Assembly: GCA_022826725.1 (NCBI GenBank)
Contig: JAJDUF010000016.1
Coordinates: 248,001 to 312,000, forward strand
Length of the DNA: 64,000 nucleotides
Direction of reading: 5' to 3'
Origin: Chloroflexota bacterium
Lineage (GTDB): Bacteria > Chloroflexota > UBA11872 > UBA12225 > JAJDUF01
This document shows positions 1 through 8,978 of this stretch, one piece after another; position 1 is the stretch's first letter, and every line of letters begins with the position of its first letter. The notes beneath the pieces are model-generated. The model searched no databases. It was not told where the DNA came from and worked only from the letters and a program-made list of their open reading frames with translations. The position numbers and the translations under genes were made by a program.

Positions 1-929
1 CAGCGGCGCGGGCGCCCGGTCGTGGCACCAAACTCCCAGCCCTCCTCCGGGCCACCGCCACGCAACTCATCGGCCAGCTCGCCGGCCAGCTCGGTCGGGA
101 AGGGGCCGGCGCCGACGCAGGTGCTAAACGCCTTGACCACACCGACCACGTCGGTGATGGCCCAAGGAGGAATCCCGGCCCCGGTAGCTCCGCCGCTAGC
201 CAGTGGGTTCGAGGAGGTGACCCACGGGTAGATGCCCCAGTCGAGGTCGCGCATCACGCCCAGTTGCCCCTCCAGGACAATGCGGGCCTGGCGCTCTAGC
301 GCCGCGTGGAGGAGCGGCACGGGGTCCACGATGCGGTCGGCGAGCCGCTGCGCGAGCACACCGTATTGGGCGGTAATCTGCGCGGCGTCGGGCACCGGCG
401 CCTGGTACACGTGCTCGAACAGCGGCGCGCGTGCGGCAATCGCCTGCGCCAGGCGCTCCCGGAAGTAGGGCGGATCGAGCAGATCACCGACCTGCAACCC
501 GATGCGGCCGACTTTGTCGCTGTAGGCCGGGCCAACGCCGCGATGCGTCGTGCCGATAGCGCGTTCACCGCGCGCGGCCTCGTCGAGCTTGTCCAGGTCA
601 ATGTGATAGGGCAGCACCAGTTGGGCACGCTCGGAAATCCGCAGGCCGTCCAACGAGATACCGCGCGCGGTTAGCTCGTCCATCTCGCCCAGGAGCGCCT
701 GCGGATCAACGACGGTACCGCTGCCGATGAGGCACGTCACGCCAGGCTGGAAGATGCCGGCCGGGACAAGGTGGAGTTTGAAGACCCCATGGTCGTTGAC
801 AATGGTATGGCCGGCATTGTTGCCCCCTTGAAAGCGGATGACAAGGTCGGCCTGCTGGGCAAGGAGATCAACAATACGCCCCTTGCCTTCATCTCCCCAT
901 TGGGCACCGACAACCGCCGTGACCGACAT
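1..929 (-). CDS. purA: Adenylosuccinate synthetase (3' end cut by window edge)
   Basis: Commits IMP to AMP synthesis: condenses IMP and aspartate using GTP to give adenylosuccinate, in the cytoplasm. The N-terminus carries the family signature GAQWGDEGKG (residues 8-17, with catalytic D13) and GGNNAGHT with H41, followed later by the IMP-loop motif TTRRGVGPAYSD near residue 137. About 309 of the usual ~430 residues are in the window; the C-terminus lies off the left edge. The ATG at 929 is preceded on the minus strand by GAAGGAGTGAAT, a good ribosome binding site. It follows the amidase gene in the same direction but has its own candidate promoter 46 bp upstream. Confidence 0.96.
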   Translation of the reverse strand, partial: MSVTAVVGAQWGDEGKGRIVDLLAQQADLVIRFQGGNNAGHTIVNDHGVFKLHLVPAGIFQPGVTCLIGSGTVVDPQALLGEMDELTARGISLDGLRISERAQLVLPYHIDLDKLDEAARGERAIGTTHRGVGPAYSDKVGRIGLQVGDLLDPPYFRERLAQAIAARAPLFEHVYQAPVPDAAQITAQYGVLAQRLADRIVDPVPLLHAALERQARIVLEGQLGVMRDLDWGIYPWVTSSNPLASGGATGAGIPPWAITDVVGVVKAFSTCVGAGPFPTELAGELADELRGGGPEEGWEFGATTGRPRR

Positions 930-974
930 ATTCACTCCTTCTATTTGAGTCCAGCGCTCCTTTTGGCCCCAGAG

Positions 975-1003
975 AATGTAGCAGTGCCGGCCGCAGACAA
1001 CAA
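975..1003 (-). promoter_or_regulatory. Candidate sigma-A promoter for purA
   Basis: On the minus strand TTGTTG (1003-998), a 17-bp spacer and TACATT (980-975) lie 46 bp upstream of the purA start. Spacing is optimal and both hexamers match the consensus at four of six positions. Not experimentally supported. Confidence 0.5.
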
Positions 1004-1066
1004 GCCGGAGTCCGCACCGGTGGGAGCCGGGAGCGAACGGACTACGAGGCGCAGTAGCCGAGTGGC

Positions 1067-1969
1067 TTAGGGAGCAGTAGCGAAACCTTGCTGAAGCGCT
1101 TGGTCGGCGAGTGCGAAGCCTTGGTCGAGAGCGAGGAACGACAGCAGCCCTAGCGCCACGCCGCGGGCCGGCACCTCCGGCCGCTGGGTGAGGAAGCGAC
1201 GCTCGAACGGGTTGGTAAGATAAGCCATTTCCAAGATGATCGCCGGGGTGTCTTGACTGATGGTGTGGCGATAGCGCCGGCTATTGAATGCATAGTAGCC
1301 GGTCATGTTGTAGCTGACGTGGGGACTCCGGGGCAGCCCCGTGACCGCGCCGTACCTATGGAGCATGTGCTGGAGCAGGGCCTCGTCCAGCGGATTGCGG
1401 TCAATGATCGGAGCACGCCGCCAGACATCGCGCCAGAGTTCACGGTTTGATGAGGCGGTAGGATTTTCGCGTCGCCAGTCCAATAGCCAGGACCGGTCCC
1501 GCCACTCGGCACGGGCGGCCTTGTATCCGGCCACCTGACTACTCACGACTCCGTCGGCGTGAAGACTGACAAAGGCATCGGCGAGATACCCGGGAGGGAT
1601 CGTTGCCGGGAGCAGATCAACGGCGATGCCGAGGGGGGCAAGCAGCGCTCGCACCTGCTCGGCGACCAGGAGATTGACCTCCACCTCACTCACTCCCCCG
1701 GCGTAGGCTCCTGTCTGCCCACGCAGACGCCGCAATTCATCGGGCATCTCGGCCGCCCGCCAATGACCCACTTGCAGGCCGATGTGCGGCACACCGGAAC
1801 GTCCGACCGGCGCCAACGAAGGCGATAGCGGCGCCGCGGCCGCCGGCACCGCTTCTGTCAGCCGCTGCGCGATGCCGAGTGCCCCTCCTGCTACGCCCAG
1901 CGCGACGAAAGAGCGCCGTTTCAGCTTCTGCCGCGCGGGACTAGCGATACCGTTGACGCGCTGCGACAT
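1067..1969 (-). CDS. N-acetylmuramoyl-L-alanine amidase (Amidase_3)
   Basis: Predicted zinc amidase that cuts the lactoyl-peptide bond of peptidoglycan outside the membrane. Family zinc ligands can be placed at the His of LQVGHW, the Glu of GVSEVEVNL and the His of VSLHADG; the catalytic Glu is in ILEMAYLTNPFE. The N-terminus has KRRSFVALGVAGGALG, a Tat-like twin-arginine signal followed by an Ala-rich stretch, so export is likely. The reading frame is open upstream to 2209, but ATG 1969 is chosen because GGGAGGATAGCCCGC precedes it and the signal peptide begins there. This gives 300 aa. It is divergent from the TIM-barrel gene with only 33 bp between the starts. Confidence 0.85.
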   Translation of the reverse strand: MSQRVNGIASPARQKLKRRSFVALGVAGGALGIAQRLTEAVPAAAAPLSPSLAPVGRSGVPHIGLQVGHWRAAEMPDELRRLRGQTGAYAGGVSEVEVNLLVAEQVRALLAPLGIAVDLLPATIPPGYLADAFVSLHADGVVSSQVAGYKAARAEWRDRSWLLDWRRENPTASSNRELWRDVWRRAPIIDRNPLDEALLQHMLHRYGAVTGLPRSPHVSYNMTGYYAFNSRRYRHTISQDTPAIILEMAYLTNPFERRFLTQRPEVPARGVALGLLSFLALDQGFALADQALQQGFATAP

Positions 1970-2002
1970 GCGGGCTATCCTCCCTTTTCGGAGGTGTACA
2001 CA

Positions 2003-2842
2003 GTGCGCTTTGGCTTTAATCCGCGGTTCATGCCCACGTCGCGGGCGGGGATGGTTCACCAACTGCGGGAGGCGCTGCTCGCGGCCGAGCGACTGGAGTT
2101 CGATGTCATCGAGCTTTCCGTCAGTACGATGATCTTCGACTACACGTTGGGTACGGTCTTCGGCGGCGAGTTCCTGGACCTGTTGCAACGGGCGAAACCT
2201 CGGTTCCACGTGAATATCTTTCCCTTCGACCCCCGGGAGGGCGAGCTAGGGATGAGCGATCCCAGCCCCTACCCGCGCAGTCTCGCCCTCCGCCGGCTGA
2301 TCCACGTTATCGAATTCTTCGAGGCTCAGCACCCCATGGGCCTGTATATCATCCACGCCGGGGCAACGCGGTACGCCGGCGAGACGCATCTGGCGAGCTT
2401 GCGCCAAGCGCTGGCGGCCCTCGACATCCTGTACCCAGGACTGCCACTAGCGATCATCAACGACGGACCAGGGTCGGTCCTAGGCCGCTCGCGAGTCTTT
2501 CTGGAGCTACTCGACGCTACACCGAATCTCCGCTTTGTGCTTAACACCGGTTTGGCCTGGCGCGCGGTGGACTACGACCGGGACGGCTATGCGTGGCTGC
2601 TCCGTAGCCTGAAACGGTTCGATGATCGTTTGGCGGAAATCCACTGGAGCAGTGGCGCCCCCGGCGCCGGTCCCAACCGGCCGCTGCACATCATCTCCGA
2701 CGACGGACTGGATATTGTCAGGACCCTGGGGATGGTCGGTCGCAATCCGGCACTCGTCCACCTCTTCGAGACCGTCGGCTCGCACCAGCACGCCTTGGCG
2801 CGCGAGCGCCGCTGCCTCTACAACGCACGGATGGTGTATTGA
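2003..2842 (+). CDS. TIM-barrel sugar-phosphate isomerase/epimerase-like protein
   Basis: 279 aa, with the pattern of the xylose isomerase-like TIM-barrel superfamily (AP endonuclease 2 fold): an early strand VRFGFNP, FDVIELSVS, FHVNIFPF, YIIHAGATR, LAIINDGPGS, LRFVLNTGLA and EIHWSS, the beta strands carrying the usual His, Glu/Asn and Asp positions. The substrate cannot be read from sequence. GTG 2003 is preferred over GTG 1994 because GGAGG at 1990-1994 is then 8 nt upstream. It is divergent from the amidase gene; the 33-bp gap means the two promoters must overlap the coding regions. Confidence 0.6.
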   Translation: MRFGFNPRFMPTSRAGMVHQLREALLAAERLEFDVIELSVSTMIFDYTLGTVFGGEFLDLLQRAKPRFHVNIFPFDPREGELGMSDPSPYPRSLALRRLIHVIEFFEAQHPMGLYIIHAGATRYAGETHLASLRQALAALDILYPGLPLAIINDGPGSVLGRSRVFLELLDATPNLRFVLNTGLAWRAVDYDRDGYAWLLRSLKRFDDRLAEIHWSSGAPGAGPNRPLHIISDDGLDIVRTLGMVGRNPALVHLFETVGSHQHALARERRCLYNARMVY

Positions 2843-3232
2843 CACCGGCCGGTGGCGCTGCAAGCTACCCGGTCACTATGCCCGGTTCGCGCCAAGGCGC
2901 TGTCACTCTCGTGTAAAGAGTCGGTTAAATCTTGCCGGATCGGTGCCGGCGGCGGGCGCTGCTACCCGCGCTCCGAGACAACGCGGCCGCATAGCCCGGG
3001 CGACGGTACATACGTGCAAAGCGACCGGACACTACCGGCGATCCCCAGGGGAGTACAATACCACGCCGGCCGGTGATGCTTGAGCGCACGCACAACCCAT
3101 TAGCCGGCTCCGGCACACCACCGGGGGCCTGCTAACACTGCGCGGGGCGATTACTCGCCAGCACTGCGGAGACTGCGTCACCTACGTGGGGGATAGGACC
3201 AGCGGTGACTAATAGCGATGATCGCGCTGTGC
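2843..3232. other. Intergenic stretch, no gene recognised
   Basis: About 390 bp between convergent genes. Short ORFs here have no recognisable motif, no good ribosome binding site and no conserved look. No tRNA, repeat-family copy or clear intrinsic terminator was found. Confidence 0.5.
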
Positions 3233-3442
3233 TTACCCGACCAACTCCACGTTCACTGCCCGCTGTCCACGCCCTCGGACGTCGTCAGCAATCTCAAAGC
3301 TGACGGCAAGTCCTTCTTCCAGGCTGTCAAAGGGAAAGGTACTCATACCCGTAGCATGGAAGAAGATCTCTTCGCCATTTTCCATCCGGATAAAACCAAA
3401 GCCGCGGTCTCGAATGAGCCGCACGATTGTGCCCGTATTCAC
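3233..3442 (-). CDS. csp: Cold-shock domain protein (CspA family)
   Basis: 69-aa single-domain OB-fold nucleic-acid chaperone. RNP1 appears as RGFGFIRM (residues 12-19) and RNP2 as EIFFHATG, the two motifs that bind single-stranded RNA or DNA. The start is GTG 3442, chosen because TAGGAGGATACCGAGC precedes it; the longer open frame to 3577 has no family similarity upstream. About 280 bp of non-coding sequence lies between it and the next minus-strand gene upstream, enough for the long 5' UTR often seen on cold-shock genes, but no specific element was identified. Confidence 0.92.
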   Translation of the reverse strand: MNTGTIVRLIRDRGFGFIRMENGEEIFFHATGMSTFPFDSLEEGLAVSFEIADDVRGRGQRAVNVELVG

Positions 3443-3720
3443 GCTCGGTATCCTCCTACATCTTGCCGGGGTAGCAGCGACGTGGCGATGAGGTGCGTCG
3501 GCCCCACCTGCTTGCTGCCGACGATCCGGTGTTGACTGCACTACCGAGACAGAGCGATGAACGCTCTGCCGGGCCATCCGCTTCCTGCACCGGCAGGATG
3601 ATATGGACCTACGGGGCGTGCGCGTAGCGAACGCTCTACCACCGGATTCTGCCGTAGCCCAGGCCGTCTTGCCCCTTAGGGTAGCCTAGCCCGACCAGAA
3701 AAGCAAGAATCCGACCGGAT

Positions 3721-3861
3721 TTAGGCTCCCGGCAGCCGAATGACGCCAGCGGCCCACAGGATACCCACGATAACGACGACGATAACCGCCACCCCGATGA
3801 TGATGTCGAGGCGGTCCGCCGGCGGCTCGTCGGCATCGGTCGGCGGCTGATAGTCGGTCAC
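3721..3861 (-). CDS. 46-aa single-pass membrane protein
   Basis: Small ORF read on the minus strand: an acidic, Pro-rich N-terminus (TDYQPPTDADEPPADR), then one strongly hydrophobic helix (residues about 19-39: IIIGVAVIVVVIVGILWAAG) and a short tail ending LPGA. The GTG start at 3861 has only a weak ribosome binding site, but it lies 23 bp downstream of the yvcK stop in the same direction, consistent with co-transcription. The two overlapping frames are Arg/Ser-rich shadows. Function unknown; the case rests on the clean topology. Confidence 0.5.
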   Translation of the reverse strand: MTDYQPPTDADEPPADRLDIIIGVAVIVVVIVGILWAAGVIRLPGA

Positions 3862-3884
3862 GGGACTGGTACACGAGCGGGCGC

Positions 3885-5177
3885 TTACACCCCTAACAGG
3901 CGAACCAGCGCCGCGGCAAGTTTATTGGGATCGTGGCGCAGCACAACCAGGCGCTCGGCCCCGGCCACCGGTCTGCTCAAACCGGGCGCTACGGACACCT
4001 GCTCGGTCATCTTCGTCACCAAGTCGGCGCCGACGACGACGGCGCCTTCGGTCATGGCCAACCGGCGCAGTTGACTGCCGGCCGACAGGATCGGGCCGTT
4101 GGATCGCGGCGCGGCCTCGTGCAGTACCGGCTCGGCCAATACGGCTGCATACTGCTCCTGCACGCTGCGGTCGGCCGTCGCGGTGTTGACGAGCACGTAG
4201 TCGAGCGTAAAGCCACCGTACAAGTGGATGGCACGCACGAAGTCGGTGACCGTGAAGCCGTCGGTCTGCCCCGGCTCGGTCATCAGGTTGGCAACGAGAA
4301 TCTTCTTCGCCCGATTGACCTGCAACGCCTCGACAATCGGCTGCAAGAGCAGGTTGGGGATGACCGAGAGGTAGAAGCTGCCCGGCCCGAAGAGCAGAAT
4401 GTCGGCCTCGCGGATTGCGGACAAGACCTCGGGATTGACTGGCATGGATAGCCGACGCACGAACGGGCCGGGAGCGGAAAGGATTCGCTGCTTGTCTTGG
4501 TTCTCCGGCACGAGGAAAACGCGCTTGATCGGCACGCCACTACGCCGTGCCCGGATAGCGTCCGCGCTCTCCAGGATGGTGCCGTGTTGTAGCTCGGCAC
4601 ACAGCTCGACGGAACCCCGTATGGGCATAAGCATCGTCTCGCCGGTCTGGGGCGGTAGCTGACCGGGGACGATCAGCCCCGACTGCTCCGTGACACTGGA
4701 GATGGCGATCAGCCGATGAGCAAAGGCAAAACTGCGGGCCTGGAGGGCCACGAATCCCCGGTGACCCGCAAAGGTGACGACCGTCGGGAGGCGCTGCGGG
4801 AGCCGGTAGTTGTAGACCAGATCAACGAGGCGCTCATCACTGTAGGGCGCCTGCACTGCGCTGACGAGCGAGCGATTGAGCTGAAAGACGGCGAAGCCAC
4901 TCAGGCCGAGACCGCAGAAGAGGAACAGGGCGCCGCGCCACGTCCGGTCAATGAATTGCAGCGTGAGATAGTAGACAAAGTCCGGGAACGGCTGCGTGCG
5001 GTACACGTCAACGAGGAAAAAGGCGATACCGAGGGCGGTGGCGGTGAGGGCGATGAGCAGCAGGAGCACCCAGCGCTTGACGTGCAGACCGGGCCGCGAC
5101 CAGCGGATGAGGTCGTTGATCCACGCATCGAGCGCGACCAACCGCTGGGTTAGTTGCAGGCGCAAATCGTAGAGCAC
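3885..5177 (-). CDS. yvcK: YvcK/CofD-family protein with membrane-spanning N-terminus
   Basis: 430 aa. Two hydrophobic segments (about residues 36-56 and 82-100) precede a YvcK/CofD-like Rossmann domain. The family motif FGPGSFYLSVIPNLLL is intact, as is the later LVANLMTEPGQTDGFTV. YvcK proteins bind UDP-sugars and support cell-wall precursor flux under gluconeogenic growth. The expected glycine-rich GGGTG after the first strand reads FAGHRG here, so nucleotide binding at that site may be altered. A 46-codon membrane ORF follows 23 bp downstream. No other member of a wall-synthesis operon is adjacent. Confidence 0.8.
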   Translation of the reverse strand: MLYDLRLQLTQRLVALDAWINDLIRWSRPGLHVKRWVLLLLIALTATALGIAFFLVDVYRTQPFPDFVYYLTLQFIDRTWRGALFLFCGLGLSGFAVFQLNRSLVSAVQAPYSDERLVDLVYNYRLPQRLPTVVTFAGHRGFVALQARSFAFAHRLIAISSVTEQSGLIVPGQLPPQTGETMLMPIRGSVELCAELQHGTILESADAIRARRSGVPIKRVFLVPENQDKQRILSAPGPFVRRLSMPVNPEVLSAIREADILLFGPGSFYLSVIPNLLLQPIVEALQVNRAKKILVANLMTEPGQTDGFTVTDFVRAIHLYGGFTLDYVLVNTATADRSVQEQYAAVLAEPVLHEAAPRSNGPILSAGSQLRRLAMTEGAVVVGADLVTKMTEQVSVAPGLSRPVAGAERLVVLRHDPNKLAAALVRLLGV

Positions 5178-5319
5178 AGCCTACCAGCCCCTTACACCGG
5201 GCCACCCCTCACCGCGGCGCGTACCATCGTAGCATAACTCCGACCCAGCGCCTAGTGAGGACCACCGCACACCGCCGCGCGGCAAGTGGAAGTGTAGCCG
5301 CCGGAGATGACCGCGCTTG

Positions 5320-6819
5320 TCAACTTGTCCGGCGGGACTCCAGGGCTTTGACGATCAACTCGTTGGCGGTGCGAGGATTGGCCTTGCCGCGTGTGGCACG
5401 CATCACCTGGCCGACCAGGAACTTCGCCGCCGCCGGCTTGCCGCCGAGGTAGTCGGCAATGCTCTTGGGGTTGGCGTCGAGGGCCTCTTCAACAATCGCC
5501 GCCAACGCATCGGTGTCGCTCACCTGGGACAGGCCGCGCTGCTCGACGATCTGCGCCGGTGGCTGCCCGCTTTCGAAAGACGCCGCAAGCACCTCGGGTA
5601 CGCTGCGGACGGAGACCGTGCCGGCTGCCACCAGCTTGACGGCCGCGGCGAGGTGGTCGGGCGTGAGTTTGCTGTCGGCGACGGCAGCGGCGCCGCCGGC
5701 GAGCCGCACCACGTCGCGGAGGAGCCAGTTGGCAATCGGCCGTGCATGCTCCGGGCCGGCGGCTGCGACGGCCTGCTCGTAATAGTCGGCGAGCGACCGG
5801 CTGGCCAGCAGCAGGCCGGCGTCCTTGGCGGCGAGACCGTACTGCTCGACGAACCGCCGCCGCCGCGCCGCCGGCAACTCCGGGAGTTGTGTGCGGACCT
5901 GCTCCACCCACTCGCGGCTCAACACGAGCGGCGGGAGGTCCGGCTCCGGGAAGTAGCGGTAGTCGTGTGCCTGCTCTTTGCTGCGCTGGCTGACGGTCAC
6001 GCCGCGCTCCTCCACCCAGCCGCGGGTCTCCTGGGTGATCCGCTCACCGGCGGTGAGGGCGGCGGCTTGGCGCTCGGACTCGTAGGCCAGCGCCCGCTGC
6101 ACGGCGCGGAACGAGTTCATGTTCTTCACTTCGACCTTGGCGCCGAACTCGTCGGACCCGCGAGGACGGAGGCTGATATTCGCGTCGCAGCGGAACGCGC
6201 CATCCTCCATGTTGGCCGTCGAGACACCGAGATGCCGCAGCAGCAAGCGCAAGGTCTGGAGGAAGCGGCCGGCGTCCTCGGGCGAGCGCAGATCCGGCTC
6301 GCCGACAATCTCCATCAGCGGCACGCCCGACCGGTTGACATCCATCAGCGAGTACGTTTCGCCGAGGTCGTCGCGGCGGTGATACAGCTTGGCAACGTCC
6401 TCTTCGAGATGGACGCGGGTGATGCCGATGCGCGTGGCGCCGGAATCGGTCTCGATGTCCAGCCAGCCGTGCTGCGAGAGGGGCAGATCGTACTGCGAAA
6501 TCTGGTAGCCCTTCATCAGGTCGGGGTAGTTGTAGTTCTTGCGGTCGAACTTGGTGTATTCCGGTATGTCGCAATTCAGCGCGAGGGCTGTCCGCACGGT
6601 GTATTCGACCGCCTGCTCGTTGATGACCGGCAACGTGCCGGGCAAACCAAGACACACCGGGCAGACCAGGGTGTTGGGCGGCGTATCGGCGTACTGCGCG
6701 TCGCAGGTGCAGAACATCTTGCTGGCGGTGAGCAACTGTGCGTGGACTTCCAGGCCGATCACCACCTCGTAATCGGTGGTCGGCGCGGCGCTCGCCGGGG
6801 CGGCCGTCGTTGCCATCAT
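5320..6819 (-). CDS. gatB: Asp/Glu-tRNA(Asn/Gln) amidotransferase subunit B
   Basis: 499 aa. GatB binds the mischarged tRNA and carries the kinase site that activates Glu-tRNA(Gln) or Asp-tRNA(Asn) before ammonia transfer from GatA. The N-terminal motif GLEVHAQL and the zinc-site cysteines (CTCDAQY and [10 protein letters not shown]) are present, followed by the central GNAT-like region ([12 protein letters not shown]) and the C-terminal YqeY/tail domain. Start chosen at the first of two adjacent ATGs (6819); GAGGG lies 12 nt upstream, a rather long spacing. gatA and gatC lie about 2.5 kb upstream on the same strand, separated by two unrelated genes and a toxin-antitoxin remnant. Confidence 0.96.
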   Translation of the reverse strand: MMATTAAPASAAPTTDYEVVIGLEVHAQLLTASKMFCTCDAQYADTPPNTLVCPVCLGLPGTLPVINEQAVEYTVRTALALNCDIPEYTKFDRKNYNYPDLMKGYQISQYDLPLSQHGWLDIETDSGATRIGITRVHLEEDVAKLYHRRDDLGETYSLMDVNRSGVPLMEIVGEPDLRSPEDAGRFLQTLRLLLRHLGVSTANMEDGAFRCDANISLRPRGSDEFGAKVEVKNMNSFRAVQRALAYESERQAAALTAGERITQETRGWVEERGVTVSQRSKEQAHDYRYFPEPDLPPLVLSREWVEQVRTQLPELPAARRRRFVEQYGLAAKDAGLLLASRSLADYYEQAVAAAGPEHARPIANWLLRDVVRLAGGAAAVADSKLTPDHLAAAVKLVAAGTVSVRSVPEVLAASFESGQPPAQIVEQRGLSQVSDTDALAAIVEEALDANPKSIADYLGGKPAAAKFLVGQVMRATRGKANPRTANELIVKALESRRTS

Positions 6820-6960
6820 CGTGTCTTGTTCCCTCGTACCGGAATGGGAGTGTCTATTTCTACGCTGTCCTATTGTCGGAAAGTCCGCGCGTCGGCGCAA
6901 CACGCCGGGACAGGTGCAGCGATCCTTTCTGTCAAACCTGTGCCCCCGGAATCCCGGCGA

Positions 6961-6987
6961 GGATTCCCGCTTGCGCGGGAATGACCG
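6961..6987. repeat. Short palindromic intergenic repeat (family D)
   Basis: Hairpin ATTCCCGC-TTGC-GCGGGAAT followed by GACCG. Similar cores occur at about 26357-26382, 46194-46219 and 51901-51926, always between genes. Confidence 0.75.
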
Positions 6988-7002
6988 ATTTGGGCGTGAG
7001 GC

Positions 7003-7689
7003 TCAGGAACGGCGGTGTTGATACTCCTCGACCCAGGCCCGCAGGGTCGCCTCGTCGTGAGGGTAGCGCCGCGCGATGATGTGCCAGGGGAGGCCCAGTC
7101 GTTGCAGGCGGATAATCCCCTCGACCAGCTCGCGCCAAGTGGTGAGGTCGTAGCCGGCGTGGCTGCCCAGCGGCGGTGCCAGCGGGAGCTGCTGGAGTAG
7201 CTCGACACAGCTACGGGCAACCTGGAGTGCTTGGTCGGCCTCGTCCAGCCCATCGGCGGTATCCAGCCCTGAGGTGCTGACGCGCGTGCCGCTGAGCGGC
7301 CGCCAGCGTAGCTCCACGGTCACGCCGGCCGCCGGGCAGGCGCTGCGCTGCCGCCATGCTTGCAGCACAGCCACGACCTGCTCGTTCCCGAGCGGGCGCA
7401 CGAAGCGGCAGCCGGGCCACGTCAGGCGCTCCGGCAGGTGCGTCGCAGCGCGCCCGGCCCAGTGCGGACCGATGGCCTCCAGCTCGTACTCGTCCCACTG
7501 GGCGCCAAACTCGCGACCGCTGCACCGGACAGTGGCGGGCAAGGCCTCCGGGGGCCAGTCGGCATCGGCACGCAACTCCTGGGCTTGCCTCTTGAGCCAG
7601 CCGTCGGGAAGGTCGGCGAGCAGCGCGTCGAGGCTGGAAGCCCAGTGCAGTTGGAGCTGGAGCGGCGCGGCGCCGGGAGAGCTGCTCAT
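7003..7689 (-). CDS. Hypothetical protein, 228 aa
   Basis: No family recognised. A strong ribosome binding site (GAGGAGGCAGCG) precedes the ATG at 7689. The protein is soluble-looking and Trp-rich, with no signal or membrane segment. Its last ~45 residues (TWRELVEGIIRLQRLGLPWH then IIARRYPHDEATLRAWVEEY) have the rhythm of a helix-turn-helix, so DNA binding is possible but unproven. It lies between gatB and a membrane-anchored propeller protein on the same strand. Confidence 0.6.
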   Translation of the reverse strand: MSSSPGAAPLQLQLHWASSLDALLADLPDGWLKRQAQELRADADWPPEALPATVRCSGREFGAQWDEYELEAIGPHWAGRAATHLPERLTWPGCRFVRPLGNEQVVAVLQAWRQRSACPAAGVTVELRWRPLSGTRVSTSGLDTADGLDEADQALQVARSCVELLQQLPLAPPLGSHAGYDLTTWRELVEGIIRLQRLGLPWHIIARRYPHDEATLRAWVEEYQHRRS

Positions 7690-7818
7690 CGCTGCCTCCT
7701 CAGTATGAGACAGGCGAACGCACGTCAGCCCCTATGATACGTCACCGCTGCTGGCGGATGCACAGTGTTCCTACGCAACTGCTCATAGTTGAGGCCAGGC
7801 ATGGGGAAGGTGCGGCGG

Positions 7819-8919
7819 CTAGGACGCGGCGACGATAGCGCTCACGTCGAATAACAGCAACTCCGACTCGTGCCGCTCATACGGGCGGAGATCCCTTATC
7901 GTGATGAGCTGTTGTCCATCTGGCGACCAGGCTACTCCGTGCAAATCACCATCTTCCCCTTCGGCTATCCGGTGGAGAGTAGTGGTAGAGGGATGAAATA
8001 GCCACAGGCCCTCTCCGCGCCAAGGCCGCTGGCCCGTAAACGCCAGCCACTGACTATCGGGGGACCAGGCCAATCCACGGGGATGCTTGATGTTCGCCAG
8101 CACCTTGCGCGGCTGCTGCTCCTCCGGATCCATCAGGTAGAGATTCCACGGCTGGTCCAGCCGTGCAAACCCATCCACCCCCATAGACTGCGGCGAGGCA
8201 AGAAAGGCAATAGTCGCTCCATCGGGCGACCAAGCGGGCGACCTGGCCCGCCCATCACGCGTGCAGGTATCTTGGTCGCCAAAGTAGTCCTCCAGGGGCC
8301 AACTGCGGCCATCCTCTTCGATGACAAACGAGGGATATTCGATGCGCGTTGGGGTGAGCCACGCCAGGCTGGCACAGAGGCTGCCCCCAGTACCCAAGAG
8401 ACCACGGGTCAGCGTGGGGTTCCAGGTGTACTGTCCCGTAGGGAAGGTCAACTGCTCGGCGACGAGGCGCTCGACGGTGCCCGTCTCAACCTCGTAGGCC
8501 ATCAGGTAGCGGCTATGTTCGGTGAGCAGACGGCCACTCTCGTCCTTGAGACCCAGGCAACGCTGCTCAAAGCCCAGCCGCCCATCCGGCAAGGTTATCG
8601 GACCATAGTACCATGTCTGCCGACAGGCCGGATCGGCGTCCAAGGGCAAGGGGGTCAAACCGCTTCCGTCGAGATGCAGCCGCCACAGGCGCCATGTAGG
8701 CCGCTGAACTTCACGATCCGACACTTCATGCCGCACGATTAGCCACCCGTTCGGCAGCCACGCGAGCGACCCATAGTCGCCGCGAGGCGCCGCCACCCGT
8801 TGCATCGGCACCGCCAGCGTGCGCTCCAGTAGCTGGCGGCCCAGCAGTACCGCCACTACAGCGAGGGCCAGCCCGGCGATAACCGAGATGGCGAGCAGCC
8901 TCCGGCGGCGGACGCTCAT
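7819..8919 (-). CDS. Membrane-anchored TolB/WD40-like beta-propeller protein
   Basis: 366 aa. One N-terminal signal anchor (about residues 7-28, preceded by SVRRRR) and then a propeller domain with repeated blades ending in SPDG-type turns: SPAWSPDGATIAFLA, LAWSPDSQWLAFTG and VAWSPDGQQLITI. Such TolB-N/WD40-like domains bind partner proteins; no enzyme motif is visible. ATG 8919 is chosen because GGGGAGGAGACCAAA precedes it; the frame is open to 9027 but without signal features. Expected outside the membrane. Partner unknown. Confidence 0.6.
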   Translation of the reverse strand: MSVRRRRLLAISVIAGLALAVVAVLLGRQLLERTLAVPMQRVAAPRGDYGSLAWLPNGWLIVRHEVSDREVQRPTWRLWRLHLDGSGLTPLPLDADPACRQTWYYGPITLPDGRLGFEQRCLGLKDESGRLLTEHSRYLMAYEVETGTVERLVAEQLTFPTGQYTWNPTLTRGLLGTGGSLCASLAWLTPTRIEYPSFVIEEDGRSWPLEDYFGDQDTCTRDGRARSPAWSPDGATIAFLASPQSMGVDGFARLDQPWNLYLMDPEEQQPRKVLANIKHPRGLAWSPDSQWLAFTGQRPWRGEGLWLFHPSTTTLHRIAEGEDGDLHGVAWSPDGQQLITIRDLRPYERHESELLLFDVSAIVAAS

Positions 8920-8978
8920 TTTGGTCTCCTCCCCGCTACCGGGCGCGGTGATCTGCTCCCCGGGGATAGGGAAGCATC

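Noticed and set aside
1994-1996. GTG 1994 as start of the TIM-barrel gene
   Set aside because: It overlaps its own ribosome binding site; GTG 2003 is 8 nt after GGAGG.
5317-6984. A 555-codon plus-strand open frame
   Set aside because: It is the antisense of gatB. Its His/Gly/Arg-rich translation has no family features and the gatB motifs on the other strand are unambiguous.
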